DNA of 55,602 bases from Thermoplasmata archaeon (GCA_023265395.1 JAHFTX010000016.1:1-55602), one strand, 5' to 3'; positions 43,414 through 52,977 are shown, counted from the first letter of the stretch. The notes: generated by a model not told the origin, from the sequence alone. Program-made: numbers and translations.

Positions 43414-43456
43414 GGGTGCACCGCCGCCGCCTCCCCCCGCGCGCGGTGGTGCACCC
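43414..43456 (+). terminator. Long stem-loop after the small unknown gene
   Basis: GGGTGCACCGCCGC (43414-43427) pairs with GCGGTGGTGCACCC (43443-43456), 14 bp with one G-T pair and a 15-nt loop, starting 14 nt after the TAG stop and followed by pyrimidine-rich CTCTCCTCCC-like sequence. Good terminator or 3'-end stabiliser candidate. The remaining ~200 bases to the tRNA contain only the tRNA promoter. Confidence 0.55.
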
Positions 43457-43606
43457 TCTCCTCCCAAGGATCGTGTGGGTGCGCCCCGATGCCGCACCGT
43501 GGGACCGGTGGGGTCATGGACCACCGCGGCAGGCGGCATCGGCCAGCGATCCTGCTGCCGGCGGGCGGTGCCCGCGTCCCTCTTTGGCACGCACCCGCGC
43601 GACACC

Positions 43607-43614
43607 CTTAAGAA
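43607..43614 (+). promoter_or_regulatory. TATA box for tRNA-Gln
   Basis: CTTAAGAA, ~50 nt before the tRNA, which would leave a ~25-nt leader for RNase P removal. Confidence 0.5.
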
Positions 43615-43662
43615 CAGAGGGGCGGTCCTCGCTCGGCGCGCTGCGTGCGCACCATCCCTACC

Positions 43663-43735
43663 AGCCCCGTGGTGTAGCGGTCAATCATGCGAGACTCTGG
43701 ATCTTGCGACGGCAGTTCGAATCTGCCCGGGGCTA
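43663..43735 (+). tRNA. tRNA-Gln (anticodon CUG)
   Basis: A 73-nt cloverleaf: acceptor AGCCCCG/CGGGGCT, discriminator A, D-stem GTG/CAT, anticodon stem CGAGA/TCTTG with loop CTCTGGA (anticodon CTG at positions 34-36), T-arm GGCAG-TTCGAAT-CTGCC. It reads codon CAG, the main Gln codon in this G+C-rich genome. CCA is not encoded and must be added. There is no intron. No direct repeat of its 3' end (integration att site) was seen nearby. Confidence 0.96.
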
Positions 43736-43790
43736 TCTCACTCCCGTCCGACACCGAAGGTTCTCCAGCCGGCTCCGCGGTCGCGGCACG

Positions 43791-46700
43791 CTACTGAGCC
43801 CTTCTTGGGCTGTCCACCGAGTCGGCGGCGGTGTCCCCACCCGATCCTGGTGTCCCCGAACCCCCTTTGGGCCCCAGCCGACGCCTCGCCACGAGCAGGA
43901 GGATCGCTGCAAGGGCGAGGATGACGACCACCATGACGGCGGGGATCCACGATGCGGCGGGGTCCGATCGGCGACCACCGTCCCCCGGGCCTGGCGCCTT
44001 CTCCAGGCGGACGGTGAACGCTTGCCCCTGCGGCGGCTGTGCCTCCACGTGGAGGGTGAGACCCGCCTCCTGATAGCCCTCCGCTGCAACATCGACGGAC
44101 ACGGGGCCAGGTGTGACGCCACGCACCGTCGTGTTGCCATCGACACCGGTCGTCACCGCCGGGAGGGTCGCGACGCGGACCGTCGCGCCAACGACGGGAC
44201 GGTCATCACCGACCCCGAGTACCCGGATCGTGATGTCCACGACCGTTGACCCAATACCGGCGGCGAGCGTGAGGTTCGCCCCCGTGCGGCCGTTGGCGAC
44301 CACCTGTACCTGCAGGGACGTGGGAAGGAACCCGGGCGCATCCGCACCCACGACGTACCGCCCCGGGGCGAGGAGGTCGGCCTCGAGCGTACCCTCGGGG
44401 GAGGTCGTGTCGGTGGTGACGGTCCTGTTCGTCTCCGCGTGGGTGATCGTGATCGTCGCGCCCGCAACGGCGGTACCGTCGGTCGCGTGGCGGACCAAGA
44501 CGTCGATGATCCCCGTCGTGCGGGGCAGGGCGATGGTGACGTCCATCGTCGTGCCATCGGCCGTGGGCGGCGCGATCGTCACGGCCGCGTCCTTTGGCGC
44601 GTACCCCGGTGCGGCGGCGCCGACCGTGCAGCCCGGCCAGGGGACCGCGACGGATGCGACGAGGGAGGGGCCCCCGGTCGTCCCACCGGCCGTCGTCCCG
44701 CTGCACGAGGCTTCGATGACGGCCCCGGCGATGCGGCCTTTCGAGAGGGCATCGACGACCGCCACCTGCAGCAGGACCGTCCGCCGGGCAAGTGGACCCC
44801 CGAGTGTACGGTCCTCCGCCGACTCGAGGCGCACGACCCACGACACCGGGACGTAGCCGATGGTACCGTTGGCGGTGTCGTCGCCGGCGGTGAGCTCCCA
44901 GTCCCCGGGTTCGACGTCCTCGAAGCGGAACGAGCCGTCAGCCCCCGCCCGAGCAGCGCGGGACGCACGCGGGGGATCCTCCGCAGGTCCGGCCGGCCGC
45001 AACGCGATGAGCGCCAAGACCCCGTCGCCGGAGAGGTCGTCCGTCACCGTCACGGTGATGGTCCCCGGCGGCCGCGACGCGACCTGCAGGGTCGCGTTCC
45101 CGACATTGTCCTCCTCGTCGCGCTCATCGACGGCGTCGCCCGAATCGACGAGCAGCCCCAGGGCATAGGAGCCGGCTTGTGACGGGAGCGCGACCGAGAG
45201 GTTCACCACCGACTCCTCCCAGGGACCAAGGAGGGGAGTCGTGGTGGTGAGGGTCGCCAGGAGCGCACCGCCGTGGGGGGTGTCGAAGAGGTCCGCCTCC
45301 ATCGTCGCGGCCGCTGCTGGCGTCTCGCCTGCGTTGCGGACCGCCACCGCCACCTGCGCGTCGGCTCCTCCGACGACCAGGGGGGTAGGGGCAAGCGTCA
45401 CGGAGGCGATCTCGAGGTTGGGCCTGCGGTCGAGTCCATCGAGCACCAGGGTGAGGTCCGTCGGCGCCTGCTCGGGCACCACGATGCTCGTCGTGTTGCT
45501 TAGGGTCCCCAGCGTCGCGCTGACCGTGTAGCTGCCACCAAAGGGCCGGAAGCTCCGAGCCCCGTCGCTGGCGGTCATGCCGCTGTCGTGGGTCGTCCAG
45601 TTGGCGACGAGGTCCTTGAACGCCGTGAAGGCGGGCTTGGGGGTCAGGTCCTTGTGGAACCAGCCACCCGCTTCCATGAAGGGGTCCTGGTCGTCGACGT
45701 CCCACCAGGTGACCTCCTGCATCGAGCGCTCGCCAAAGGCGATGGTGTAGAAGCTGCGAACGAACTCGGCCTGCGTCGCCTCGTCCCAGGGATGGTGCCA
45801 CCAGCCCACCTGCGCGGGGTCCCAGCTGGCATTCCAGGTACCCGAGACGCTCTCCTCGGAGATCCGCAGGGGCTTGCCGTACCCGCCGAGCCGTCGTAGG
45901 GTCGTCGCGACGTGCCCGAGGTCGTACGTCGTCGCGTAGCCGAAGTCGTCGGCGAGCCCGAAGTCCATGAAGAAGCTCGAGGCCCCCCCGTCGTACATCT
46001 GCTGGGAGACCCAGTCGTAGTCGAGCCCGACGGCCGCCGCGTGGTCGTGGAACTGGACGATGGACTGCGAGGCGGCGTCGGCATCGGGTCCGAAGATGAA
46101 GGAGCTCGCCCGGAACTCTGCGTACCAGTAGTTGGCGTTGTTGATCGTGGTCGGTGTGTCTGGCGCCGCTGCCGCGATCGCCGCCGCACTGACGTTCATC
46201 AGGCCGTCGACCTGGTCCCGGCTGTAGCCGAGCATCCCCCCGCTGCCGGCCATCTCGTTGCTGACCTCGAAGAGCTCGAAGTCCGCCCCATACCGGGAGA
46301 CGATCGCCTGGACGTGCTCGTCGACCTCGACGCGAAGCTCGTCGTAGCTGAGGGCCTTGACATAGTCGGGCAGGACCGGGGGGAGGAGGTACATCAGGGC
46401 GTGTCCCCGCAGATGGAACCCCTGCTGCACCAACCACGGCTCGTCCCACTGCGTGTCGAAGGTGCTCCAGTCGTACCCGTCGTCGGTCGGTTCGCTCCCG
46501 ATCCAGTAGAACCCGATGGTGACGGCGTTGACCCCGGCGTCCTTGAGCGCGAGGTAGGTCGGCCGTCCGACCTGGGAGACCGGCTCGAAGACCCCGAAAC
46601 GGAACTGGTGGTCGGTCTGGTCCACGCTCACCGTCGCCCCCGGGACCGGGATCCCGTTGCGGTCGACGACATGGACCGAAAGATCGCCTCGACGGTAGCG

Positions 46701-47801
46701 GTCGATGTCGACGCCCGCGCGTCCGAGCTCGAGCCCCTCGATGCCCCACAGCGAGGCGTTGGTCGCCGCATCTGCCGCCGCTGCCCGTGCGGCGCCGCCC
46801 AGGAGCGAGGCTTCGGCAAGCGAGGACTCCGCCTCGAAGAGGGAGGCGTTGACGCCCGCCGAGGCGGGGTAGCCCAAGGCCGCGTACCGGTCGTAGGATG
46901 CGCGGAACCGGGCGACCTGCGTCCGGGCGATCTCGTAGTTGAGGTTGAGCGCGACCCCGGACTTGGCCGCCCCTTGCCACCCCTGGTCCGAGTTGTTGGC
47001 CCAGACCATCACGTTGCCGAAGCCGGGGACGGTGAAGGGGAGGTAGAGGTCCCGGCGGGCATCGCCTGGCACCAGCATCGAGAGCGACTGGACCGTGCCG
47101 TTGGAGATGCCGACCCCGACGCCATAGGCGGCCACCTCGTCGCCGGCCGTGAGGAAGCGCTGCGGGGAGATGCCGCTGTCGTTGAGCGGGGTGCCGGTGG
47201 GATCCCACGCCTCGAGGAGGATGTTGAACGCGGGGATCAGGCGAGGGGCGAGCACCACGTCGCTCCCGTTGGTCCGGGCAGCATACCATTGGGGGATGTG
47301 CCCCCAGCCCCCGTACCCGTCGGGGAGCAAGACGACCTCGAGGGCGTAGCACGCGACATACCAGTCGGTCTGATCCGCCGCGGTGAAGTTGAAGGTCCCG
47401 TCGAGGGTCGTCTGGACCTCGGCGACGGAGAAGTTCGATGCCCACAGGAGCAGGCTCCAGGTCGTGGGCGCTGGCAGACCCGTGTCGTCACCGACGACGA
47501 GGCCGGAGATGGTGACGTTGGGCCCAGCCCTCGATGCGCCGCCGCCGCGCCCGGCCATCCCTCCAGGGACGATGACCCCCGGCGGGAGGGCAGAGCGCCA
47601 CGCCGGGGGGTCGGTGGCCCCAGGACCCGCCGGGGCAGGGCTCGGCACCACGGCCGAACCGCCATCGGGTGCTGGTGTCGCGCATGCAGGGACCGATGAC
47701 AGCACCAAGAGGCCCAGCAGGAGGGCGATGACCCCCCTGACCGGCGTCCGCGGTCGGCGTGGCGGGACGCGCAGAGCCGATCCCCTGGATCGTTGGTCCA
47801 T
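43791..47801 (-). CDS. Membrane-anchored GH10-like glycoside hydrolase (endoxylanase-type) with CARDB and carboxypeptidase-regulatory-like repeats
   Basis: 1336 residues; ATG 47801 is ~25 nt after a TATA box. The signal peptide (~20-45) ends at a Cys (VPACATP), a possible lipoprotein-like site. The region ~375-740 follows GH10 order: FRFGVFEPVS, LRGHALMYLLPP, FELFEVSNEMAG with acid/base Glu516, LRISEES with nucleophile Glu649, and FGERSMQEVTWWDVDDQDPF. GH10 enzymes are (beta/alpha)8 endo-xylanases. Residues ~50-370 are an N-terminal beta/helical part that may bind carbohydrate. After ~790 there is a CARDB-like domain (NLEIASVTLAPTPLVVGG) and about four carboxypeptidase-regulatory-like sandwiches (GATITITHAETNRTV, GATVRVATLPAV). 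A TM helix at ~1282-1303 and a short tail end the protein. The exact substrate cannot be read. Confidence 0.88.
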   Translation of the reverse strand: MDQRSRGSALRVPPRRPRTPVRGVIALLLGLLVLSSVPACATPAPDGGSAVVPSPAPAGPGATDPPAWRSALPPGVIVPGGMAGRGGGASRAGPNVTISGLVVGDDTGLPAPTTWSLLLWASNFSVAEVQTTLDGTFNFTAADQTDWYVACYALEVVLLPDGYGGWGHIPQWYAARTNGSDVVLAPRLIPAFNILLEAWDPTGTPLNDSGISPQRFLTAGDEVAAYGVGVGISNGTVQSLSMLVPGDARRDLYLPFTVPGFGNVMVWANNSDQGWQGAAKSGVALNLNYEIARTQVARFRASYDRYAALGYPASAGVNASLFEAESSLAEASLLGGAARAAAADAATNASLWGIEGLELGRAGVDIDRYRRGDLSVHVVDRNGIPVPGATVSVDQTDHQFRFGVFEPVSQVGRPTYLALKDAGVNAVTIGFYWIGSEPTDDGYDWSTFDTQWDEPWLVQQGFHLRGHALMYLLPPVLPDYVKALSYDELRVEVDEHVQAIVSRYGADFELFEVSNEMAGSGGMLGYSRDQVDGLMNVSAAAIAAAAPDTPTTINNANYWYAEFRASSFIFGPDADAASQSIVQFHDHAAAVGLDYDWVSQQMYDGGASSFFMDFGLADDFGYATTYDLGHVATTLRRLGGYGKPLRISEESVSGTWNASWDPAQVGWWHHPWDEATQAEFVRSFYTIAFGERSMQEVTWWDVDDQDPFMEAGGWFHKDLTPKPAFTAFKDLVANWTTHDSGMTASDGARSFRPFGGSYTVSATLGTLSNTTSIVVPEQAPTDLTLVLDGLDRRPNLEIASVTLAPTPLVVGGADAQVAVAVRNAGETPAAAATMEADLFDTPHGGALLATLTTTTPLLGPWEESVVNLSVALPSQAGSYALGLLVDSGDAVDERDEEDNVGNATLQVASRPPGTITVTVTDDLSGDGVLALIALRPAGPAEDPPRASRAARAGADGSFRFEDVEPGDWELTAGDDTANGTIGYVPVSWVVRLESAEDRTLGGPLARRTVLLQVAVVDALSKGRIAGAVIEASCSGTTAGGTTGGPSLVASVAVPWPGCTVGAAAPGYAPKDAAVTIAPPTADGTTMDVTIALPRTTGIIDVLVRHATDGTAVAGATITITHAETNRTVTTDTTSPEGTLEADLLAPGRYVVGADAPGFLPTSLQVQVVANGRTGANLTLAAGIGSTVVDITIRVLGVGDDRPVVGATVRVATLPAVTTGVDGNTTVRGVTPGPVSVDVAAEGYQEAGLTLHVEAQPPQGQAFTVRLEKAPGPGDGGRRSDPAASWIPAVMVVVILALAAILLLVARRRLGPKGGSGTPGSGGDTAADSVDSPRRAQ

Positions 47802-47820
47802 GCTCCTTGGAGCCGTGGCC

Positions 47821-47830
47821 TATTCTTAAC
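47821..47830 (-). promoter_or_regulatory. TATA box for the GH10-like gene
   Basis: Minus strand GTTAAGAATA, ~25 nt before ATG 47801. Confidence 0.65.
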
Positions 47831-47865
47831 CCATCGGGACGACTCTTGCCCACGGAGGTCGAACA

Positions 47866-47881
47866 CCAGGGCAATCCCTGG
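47866..47881. repeat. Perfect inverted repeat upstream of the GH10-like promoter
   Basis: CCAGGG-CAAT-CCCTGG, 36 nt upstream of the TATA box. It may be an operator for the hydrolase or part of the 3' region of the LysRS transcript. Confidence 0.35.
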
Positions 47882-47902
47882 ACCGAGATCGGGTTCGCGG
47901 CT

Positions 47903-47925
47903 GAAAAGGTGGGGGCGCAGGCCCC
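47903..47925 (-). terminator. Terminator-like hairpin after lysS
   Basis: On the minus strand GGGGC-CTGC-GCCCC is followed by CACCTTTTC, 25 nt after the lysS stop: a short G+C-rich hairpin and a T-run, typical of a terminator. Confidence 0.4.
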
Positions 47926-47949
47926 ATGCAAGCGCGCGCGCCAGACCGA

Positions 47950-49557
47950 TCAGAGCACGGCAGCGGCGTCCTGCAATCGCGTGACGACGAAGTGCCGTCC
48001 AAGCTCCTGCAGGAACAGCCCCAACCGCGGACCGCGCCCTTGCGCTAGCAGGACCTGGTAGCAGGCGCCAAAGCCTGCCGCCGGGGACATCCCCGCGGCC
48101 TTGGTCGCCTCGTGGACGAGGTTGTGCAGGTGCTCACCCTTCCAGTGAGTCTCCGAGACCGTCGTCAGCTCGTCGGCGAGCACCCGCAGCAACGACCGCT
48201 GCGCTGCGTCGAGGGGATCGAGCAGCTGCGGGATGAAGGCCTCCACCAGCGAGAAGCGCATCGAGTCGGGGGCGTAGCGGGCAAGCCAGCCGCGCACCGC
48301 AGCGAGCTTGACCTGGGCGCGCACCTCGTCGCGGTCCTGCATGTTGCGCAGGTCGAGGGTGCGACCGAGCACCTCCTTGACGGCCGGCCAGGGTCCGGGG
48401 GTCACCTGTCCCGCGGTGACCAGCTGGCGGAAGGTGACCTGCACCAGCGACGTCGGCAACGGGACCCCTTCGTGGACCTGGCTGAGCACGTAGGTGCGCC
48501 GCAGGTCCTCGATATCCTCCTGGGGCGAGGGCGCATCGAGGCCGAAGTAGAGCCGTTCGCAATGCTCGTACTCGTCGATCAGGTGCAGCACCTCGTTGGT
48601 GATGTCGAACTCCTTGTGGCGCATCGGACGCACACGGAAGAAGAAGTAGCGGATCACCTCGGGCGGCAGCACCGCCAGCAGGTGTCGCAACGTGACGACG
48701 TTGCCCTTGGACTTGGACATCTTGGCCCCGCCGACCTGGATGTGCTCGTAGGTGACCGGCAGCGGCGGTTCGTAGCCGAAGACCTCCTGGACGATGACCT
48801 TGGAGGTGTCGTAGGAGCCTCCGGCGGCGGCGTGCTCCTTGCCGAAGGGCTCGCAGGTGACCCCCAGCAACCACCAGCGGGCGGCCCATTCGGCGCGCCA
48901 CGTCAGCTTGCCCGAGCGCAGGTCGCTGACCCCTTCGTACCCGCACCCCTCGATGCGCCGCTTGCCGGCGACCCCGCTGCTGCAGCGGAAGCGCACGCCC
49001 CCCGCGACCACCTCCAACGCCTCGGTGGGCGTGATGCGACCGCAGTTCGGACAGATCGGGTCGAAGGGGAGCCATCCGGGCCCCTTGTGCGAACCGCTGA
49101 TGCGCTCGAGGATCTCAGCCACCTTGGGCGCCTGCTGCAACGCTGCGACGATGCCCGGCTCGTAGGTGCCATCACGATACATCTGCCGACCGCTGCGCAC
49201 CTGGGGGGAGACACCCATGTGCTGGAGGTCCTCCATGAAGGGGCGCACGAAGTACGGGACGAAGCCGCCACTGTCACCGCCGGGCGAGGGCAGGTCGGCG
49301 ACCGGCTTCCCCAGGTGCTGCGCGAAGGCCTCCCCCACCTGCTCAGGCGTGCGCCGCAGCGGGTCGACGTCGTCGGCGATCCACAGCAGCGTCGCGCTGC
49401 CACCGGCCTGGCGCACCGCACGGCCGATGGCATCGGCGATGAGCACGTCCTCGGCGTTGCCCAGGTGGACCTCGCCGCTGATGGAGGTGCCGCTGGCGAT
49501 GACGTGGGAGGGGCCGCGCGCCAACAGCTTGGTGGCGATGTCATCGACCCAGTGCAT
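47950..49557 (-). CDS. lysS: Class I lysyl-tRNA synthetase
   Basis: 535 residues, the length of archaeal class I LysRS. HIGH-like SGEVHLGN at ~27-34 and KMSKS at 279-283 identify the class I core. A zinc-binding insertion ([29 protein letters not shown]) lies at ~168-205. The C-terminal helical domain recognises the anticodon. It charges tRNA-Lys in the cytoplasm; most euryarchaea use this class I form, whereas most bacteria and eukaryotes use class II. ATG 49557 is preceded by GAGGGG at 4 nt and by an AACCTCTTAGG box 45 nt upstream, so unlike many neighbours it probably has a short leader. PccB is divergent. A hairpin follows the stop. Confidence 0.97.
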   Translation of the reverse strand: MHWVDDIATKLLARGPSHVIASGTSISGEVHLGNAEDVLIADAIGRAVRQAGGSATLLWIADDVDPLRRTPEQVGEAFAQHLGKPVADLPSPGGDSGGFVPYFVRPFMEDLQHMGVSPQVRSGRQMYRDGTYEPGIVAALQQAPKVAEILERISGSHKGPGWLPFDPICPNCGRITPTEALEVVAGGVRFRCSSGVAGKRRIEGCGYEGVSDLRSGKLTWRAEWAARWWLLGVTCEPFGKEHAAAGGSYDTSKVIVQEVFGYEPPLPVTYEHIQVGGAKMSKSKGNVVTLRHLLAVLPPEVIRYFFFRVRPMRHKEFDITNEVLHLIDEYEHCERLYFGLDAPSPQEDIEDLRRTYVLSQVHEGVPLPTSLVQVTFRQLVTAGQVTPGPWPAVKEVLGRTLDLRNMQDRDEVRAQVKLAAVRGWLARYAPDSMRFSLVEAFIPQLLDPLDAAQRSLLRVLADELTTVSETHWKGEHLHNLVHEATKAAGMSPAAGFGACYQVLLAQGRGPRLGLFLQELGRHFVVTRLQDAAAVL

Positions 49558-49590
49558 GCGTCCCCTCGCAGGCGCGCCCAGGGACTGGAG

Positions 49591-49604
49591 CCCTAAGAGG
49601 TTTG
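49591..49604 (-). promoter_or_regulatory. Promoter box for lysS
   Basis: Minus strand CAAACCTCTTAGGG; the AACC starts 45 nt before ATG 49557, giving a ~10-nt leader that holds GAGGGG. Confidence 0.55.
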
Positions 49605-49630
49605 CCTGCGGCGATGACGTGCCGCCAAAG

Positions 49631-49640
49631 GCCTAAGAGG
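49631..49640 (+). promoter_or_regulatory. TATA-like box for the carboxyltransferase gene
   Basis: GCCTAAGAGG centred ~27 nt before GTG 49662. The word CCTAAGAGG also occurs at 49592-49600 within the divergent lysS promoter, in the same orientation, 40 nt away. Confidence 0.55.
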
Positions 49641-49661
49641 GCGGCCCCACCTTGGGAGTGC

Positions 49662-51386
49662 GTGACCGACGAGCGGGGCCGCGACCGGTTGGAACGGTTG
49701 CGCGCGCAGGCGATGCAGGGCGGCGGCAAGGAGCGCATCGACAAGCAACATGCCGCCGGCAAGCTGACCGCCCGCGAGCGGCTGGCCCTGCTGCTCGACG
49801 AGGGCAGCTTCGTCGAGCTCGACCCCTTCGTGACCCATCGAACCACCGACTTCGAGATGGACAAGACGCGCCCGGTCGGGGACGGGGTGGTCACGGGCCA
49901 CGGCACCATCGATGGCCGCCTCGTCTACGTCTTCTCCCAGGACTTCACGGTCTTCGGGGGTTCGCTGGGCGAGATGTTCGCCACCAAGGTCTGCAAGGTG
50001 ATGGACCAGGCGGTCCAGAATGGCGCACCGATCATCGGCATCAACGACAGCGGCGGTGCGCGCATCCAGGAGGGGGTGCGCTCGCTGGGCGGGTACGCCG
50101 AGATCTTCTGGCGCAACACCGCGGCCTCGGGGGTCGTGCCCCAGCTGTCGGTGATCATGGGCCCGTGCGCGGGCGGCGCCGTCTACTCGCCGGCGATCAC
50201 GGACTTTGTGGTGATGGTCGAGGACACCTCCTACATGTTCATCACCGGCCCCGACGTGATCAAGGCCGTCACCAACGAGGTCGTCGACTTCGAGTCGCTG
50301 GGCGGCGCCTCGGCCCACATGGAGAAGAGCGGGGTGTGCCACTTCTCCGCCGCCGACGACGAGGGGGCGCTGGCGCTGACGCGGACCCTGCTGAGCTACC
50401 TGCCCGCCAACAACCTCGCCGACCCGCCACGGCTGGCACCGACGGACCCGTGGGACCGCCAGGAGGCCGCCCTCGACACGCTGGTGCCGCTCCAGAGCGA
50501 CCGGCCCTACGACATCACCGCCGCCATCGGCGGCGTCGTCGACCACGGCACGCTCCTGCAGGTGCAGGAGCGATGGGCCCGCAACCTCGTCGTCGGCTTC
50601 GCGCGGCTCGACGGCGACCCCATCGGCGTCGTCGCCAACCAGCCGGCGGTGCTCGCCGGCACGCTCGACATCAACGCCTCGATCAAGGGCGCGCGCTTCG
50701 TGCGCTTCTGCGACGCCTTCAACATCCCGCTGCTGACCTTCGTCGACGTCCCCGGCTTCCTGCCCGGGACGGCGCAGGAGTGGGGGGGAATCATCCGCAA
50801 CGGCGCCAAGCTCCTCTACGCCTACGCCGAGGCGACGGTGCCCAAGCTGACGGTGATCACCCGCAAGGCCTACGGCGGCGCCTACGACGTGATGTGCTCC
50901 AAGCACATCCGCGGCGACCTCAACGTCGCCTGGCCCAGCGCCGAGATCGCGGTGATGGGCCCCCAGGGGGCGGTCAACATCATCTTCCGCAAGGACCTGC
51001 GGGCGGTCGTCGACGACGCCACCTGGGCGTCGGTCGAGGCGGCCATCGCCGCCGTTGACCGCGCCACCGAGGCGCTGGCACAGGCCAAGCAGGAGGGTGC
51101 GCCACCGGCTGCCCTCTTGGCCCTCGAGCGGTCCCTTGCGGCGACCAGTGCCGAGCACGAGCGGATCGTCGCACCGGTGCTGGCCAAGCAGGAGGCACGC
51201 CGCGTCGCACGGGTCGAGGAGTACCGCAGCGCCTTCGCCACCCCCTACGTCGCGGCCTCGCTGGGCTACCTCGACGACGTCATCGAGCCCCACGCCACCC
51301 GACCACGGCTGATCGTCGCGCTGCGCGCCCTTGGCGGCAAGCGTGCGCCGCGCCCCGCGCGCAAGCACGGCAACATCCCGCTGTAG
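49662..51386 (+). CDS. pccB: Propionyl-/acetyl-CoA carboxylase, carboxyltransferase (beta) subunit
   Basis: 574 residues from GTG 49662, placed ~27 nt after a TATA-like box; the frame is open to 49602 but the extra residues are not family-like. Two crotonase-type halves: [57 protein letters not shown] and, in the second, [52 protein letters not shown]. It moves CO2 from biotin to propionyl-CoA to give methylmalonyl-CoA. A ~40-residue Ala/Glu-rich helical insertion ([15 protein letters not shown] to [18 protein letters not shown]) near the C-terminus makes it longer than the usual ~520. Biotin carboxylase and biotin carrier genes are not in the window. It would feed the mutase genes at 25615-27000. 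Confidence 0.95.
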   Translation: MTDERGRDRLERLRAQAMQGGGKERIDKQHAAGKLTARERLALLLDEGSFVELDPFVTHRTTDFEMDKTRPVGDGVVTGHGTIDGRLVYVFSQDFTVFGGSLGEMFATKVCKVMDQAVQNGAPIIGINDSGGARIQEGVRSLGGYAEIFWRNTAASGVVPQLSVIMGPCAGGAVYSPAITDFVVMVEDTSYMFITGPDVIKAVTNEVVDFESLGGASAHMEKSGVCHFSAADDEGALALTRTLLSYLPANNLADPPRLAPTDPWDRQEAALDTLVPLQSDRPYDITAAIGGVVDHGTLLQVQERWARNLVVGFARLDGDPIGVVANQPAVLAGTLDINASIKGARFVRFCDAFNIPLLTFVDVPGFLPGTAQEWGGIIRNGAKLLYAYAEATVPKLTVITRKAYGGAYDVMCSKHIRGDLNVAWPSAEIAVMGPQGAVNIIFRKDLRAVVDDATWASVEAAIAAVDRATEALAQAKQEGAPPAALLALERSLAATSAEHERIVAPVLAKQEARRVARVEEYRSAFATPYVAASLGYLDDVIEPHATRPRLIVALRALGGKRAPRPARKHGNIPL

Positions 51387-51393
51387 GCACGGT

Positions 51394-51409
51394 GTCCTGC
51401 CGCAAGGAC
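51394..51409. terminator. Short hairpin between pccB and the convergent CARDB-like gene
   Basis: GTCCT-GCCGCA-AGGAC lies in the 30-nt gap between the two stops. Short stem; weak terminator candidate. Confidence 0.3.
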
Positions 51410-51416
51410 GGCGGCC

Positions 51417-52850
51417 TCACGCCCCCGTGGCGCGGCGCCGCAGGGCTGCCCCCAGCAGCAGGGCGCACAGCAGGAGCGGCAGCGAGGGCGACGGCGTCGG
51501 CTGGACCTTGGGGATGGGCTGCGCAAGGACATCGACGAGCAGGGTGACGCTGTCGTCGGAGAGGTCGGGGTCCGCCGGGTCGCTCTCGAGGACCGCGGCG
51601 CGCAGCTGCCAGTGCCCCCCCGAGGAGGGCGTCCAGGCATCGAGGGTGCTGCCGCTGAGAATCTGCTCCTGCCCCGACGCCAGCGCCAGCTGCTGCGAGA
51701 CCACCAGCTCGGCCGTGCTGCCTGGCAGGGGAATGCCGGTGGCGTCGACCTTGCGGGCATCGACGACGAGGCGGCAGGTGGCGGCAGCGTCCCCGCCGTT
51801 GGAGGCCCCCACCCGCACGCTGACGGGCCGCTGCTCCATCGGGGCGGTGGTCGCCAGCAGCAGCCCCTGCACCGACAGCCGCGGCCGCGCCTGCACCACG
51901 ACCTCGAGGGTGCGCTCGTCGTTGGTCCCGTCGGGGTCGGTGGCGCCGCTGGTGAGGTTGACCACCAGCGAGTGGGTCCCGGCCGAGCGCGGCTGCAGGG
52001 CCAGCTCCTTGTGCATGACGCCGGCAGGGAGGGTCAGCGCGCTCGTCTGGACCAGCGTCTCGGTCGAGGGCGGGCCGTCGTAGAGGCGCACCGTGACCGC
52101 GACCGCCTCGGTGCCGTTGTTGCGCAGGCGGACGCTGAGGTTGAGCGAGAGGTTGCTGATCGGCGGGTCCGTGAGGAGCTCCACCGCCTCGACCGAGAGG
52201 TCCGCCCCCTGCGGGGAGGTCACCTGCAGGCTCTGCGTGCCGGTGGCGCTGAGGTTGAGCGCCGTCGCGTCGATGGTGGTGGTCAGGCGCAGGGTTCCCG
52301 GCTGCATCGGCACGACGATGGCCAGCGTAAAGGAGCCCAGCAGGTCGACCGTGCCGTTGGTCACCTGCGGGTGCCCCTCGAGGCGGACCTGGACCAGCCC
52401 CTGCTGCAGGCGCACCTGGCGGTCGGTGCGGACGAAGCCGCTCAGCAGGACGGTCTCTCCTACCACCGCGGAGCTCGGGTGGACCTGCTGCTCGAGCACC
52501 AGCGCCGCCGGGATGGTCGGGTCGTAGGTGACGTTGCGCACGACCTCCAGCGGCGCGCCAGCGCCCGAGCCGCGCACGACGAGCCGGTGGGCACCGGCTC
52601 CGAGGCCCAGAAGGTCGAGCGAGAGTGACCAGGCGTCGGTGCCCGAGGCGTTCTGTGGGACGCCATCGTCGAGCTGCACCTGGACGTGGCTGAGGGCGCT
52701 GCTCGCACCGCCGACGATCACGCTCGCCCCGACGACGTCGCCCTCGATGGGGGCGAACACCCGCAGGCTCGGCGTCGCATCGGCTCCTGCCATCCCGAAG
52801 TTGCACAGCGGCAGCAGGGCCAGCGCCAGCAGCATCGCGCGCGCTGCCAT
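51417..52850 (-). CDS. Secreted CARDB-like protein with C-terminal hydrophobic/basic anchor
   Basis: 477 residues from ATG 52850 (36 nt after the start of an AACCTCTATC box). Signal peptide at 1-24 (AARAMLLALALLPLCNFGMA). Beta-sandwich domains follow: an Ig-like opening (FAPIEGDVVGASVIVGGAS), a bacterial-Ig-like middle (SAVVGETVLLSGFVRTDRQV) and two CARDB-like repeats (NLSVRLRNNGTEAVAVTVRL, VSVRVGASNGGDAAATCRLV). The C-terminus PTPSPSLPLLLCALLLGA plus ALRRR is a Pro/Ser spacer, hydrophobic helix and basic cap. That resembles a sorting signal but lacks PGF, so a plain TM anchor or a variant sortase target are both possible. It is probably a surface structural protein. The next gene upstream on the same strand is the second PGF-CTERM copy. 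Confidence 0.87.
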   Translation of the reverse strand: MAARAMLLALALLPLCNFGMAGADATPSLRVFAPIEGDVVGASVIVGGASSALSHVQVQLDDGVPQNASGTDAWSLSLDLLGLGAGAHRLVVRGSGAGAPLEVVRNVTYDPTIPAALVLEQQVHPSSAVVGETVLLSGFVRTDRQVRLQQGLVQVRLEGHPQVTNGTVDLLGSFTLAIVVPMQPGTLRLTTTIDATALNLSATGTQSLQVTSPQGADLSVEAVELLTDPPISNLSLNLSVRLRNNGTEAVAVTVRLYDGPPSTETLVQTSALTLPAGVMHKELALQPRSAGTHSLVVNLTSGATDPDGTNDERTLEVVVQARPRLSVQGLLLATTAPMEQRPVSVRVGASNGGDAAATCRLVVDARKVDATGIPLPGSTAELVVSQQLALASGQEQILSGSTLDAWTPSSGGHWQLRAAVLESDPADPDLSDDSVTLLVDVLAQPIPKVQPTPSPSLPLLLCALLLGAALRRRATGA

Positions 52851-52876
52851 CAGGGGCCGATGGGTGCGGCGCTCAC

Positions 52877-52889
52877 GATAGAGGTTTGG
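52877..52889 (-). promoter_or_regulatory. Promoter box for the CARDB-like gene at 51417-52850
   Basis: Minus strand CCAAACCTCTATC; AACC starts 36 nt before ATG 52850. Confidence 0.55.
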
Positions 52890-52916
52890 CACCCGCGATG
52901 GGCAGGGTGCGTGCGC

Positions 52917-52977
52917 CAGGCTCCGTGGGCGTCTGTGGGGAGGGGTGGGGGGAGCCTGACGTCACGCGTGAGGGGGC
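52917..52977. repeat. Conserved 3' flank of PGF-CTERM gene, copy 2
   Basis: Nearly the same as 32328-32385, including TGACGTCACGCGTGA at 52957-52971. It differs mainly by a 2-nt length change in the G-tract. It lies between the second PGF-CTERM gene's stop and the promoter of the CARDB-like gene. Confidence 0.8.

Noticed and set aside
43663..43735. tRNA-Gln as an integration site for a mobile element
   Set aside because: No integrase and no repeated tRNA 3' segment were seen in the window.
43416..44249. 277-codon plus frame overlapping tRNA-Gln and the GH10-like gene
   Set aside because: Arg/Pro-rich, includes the tRNA and the terminator hairpin; not coding.
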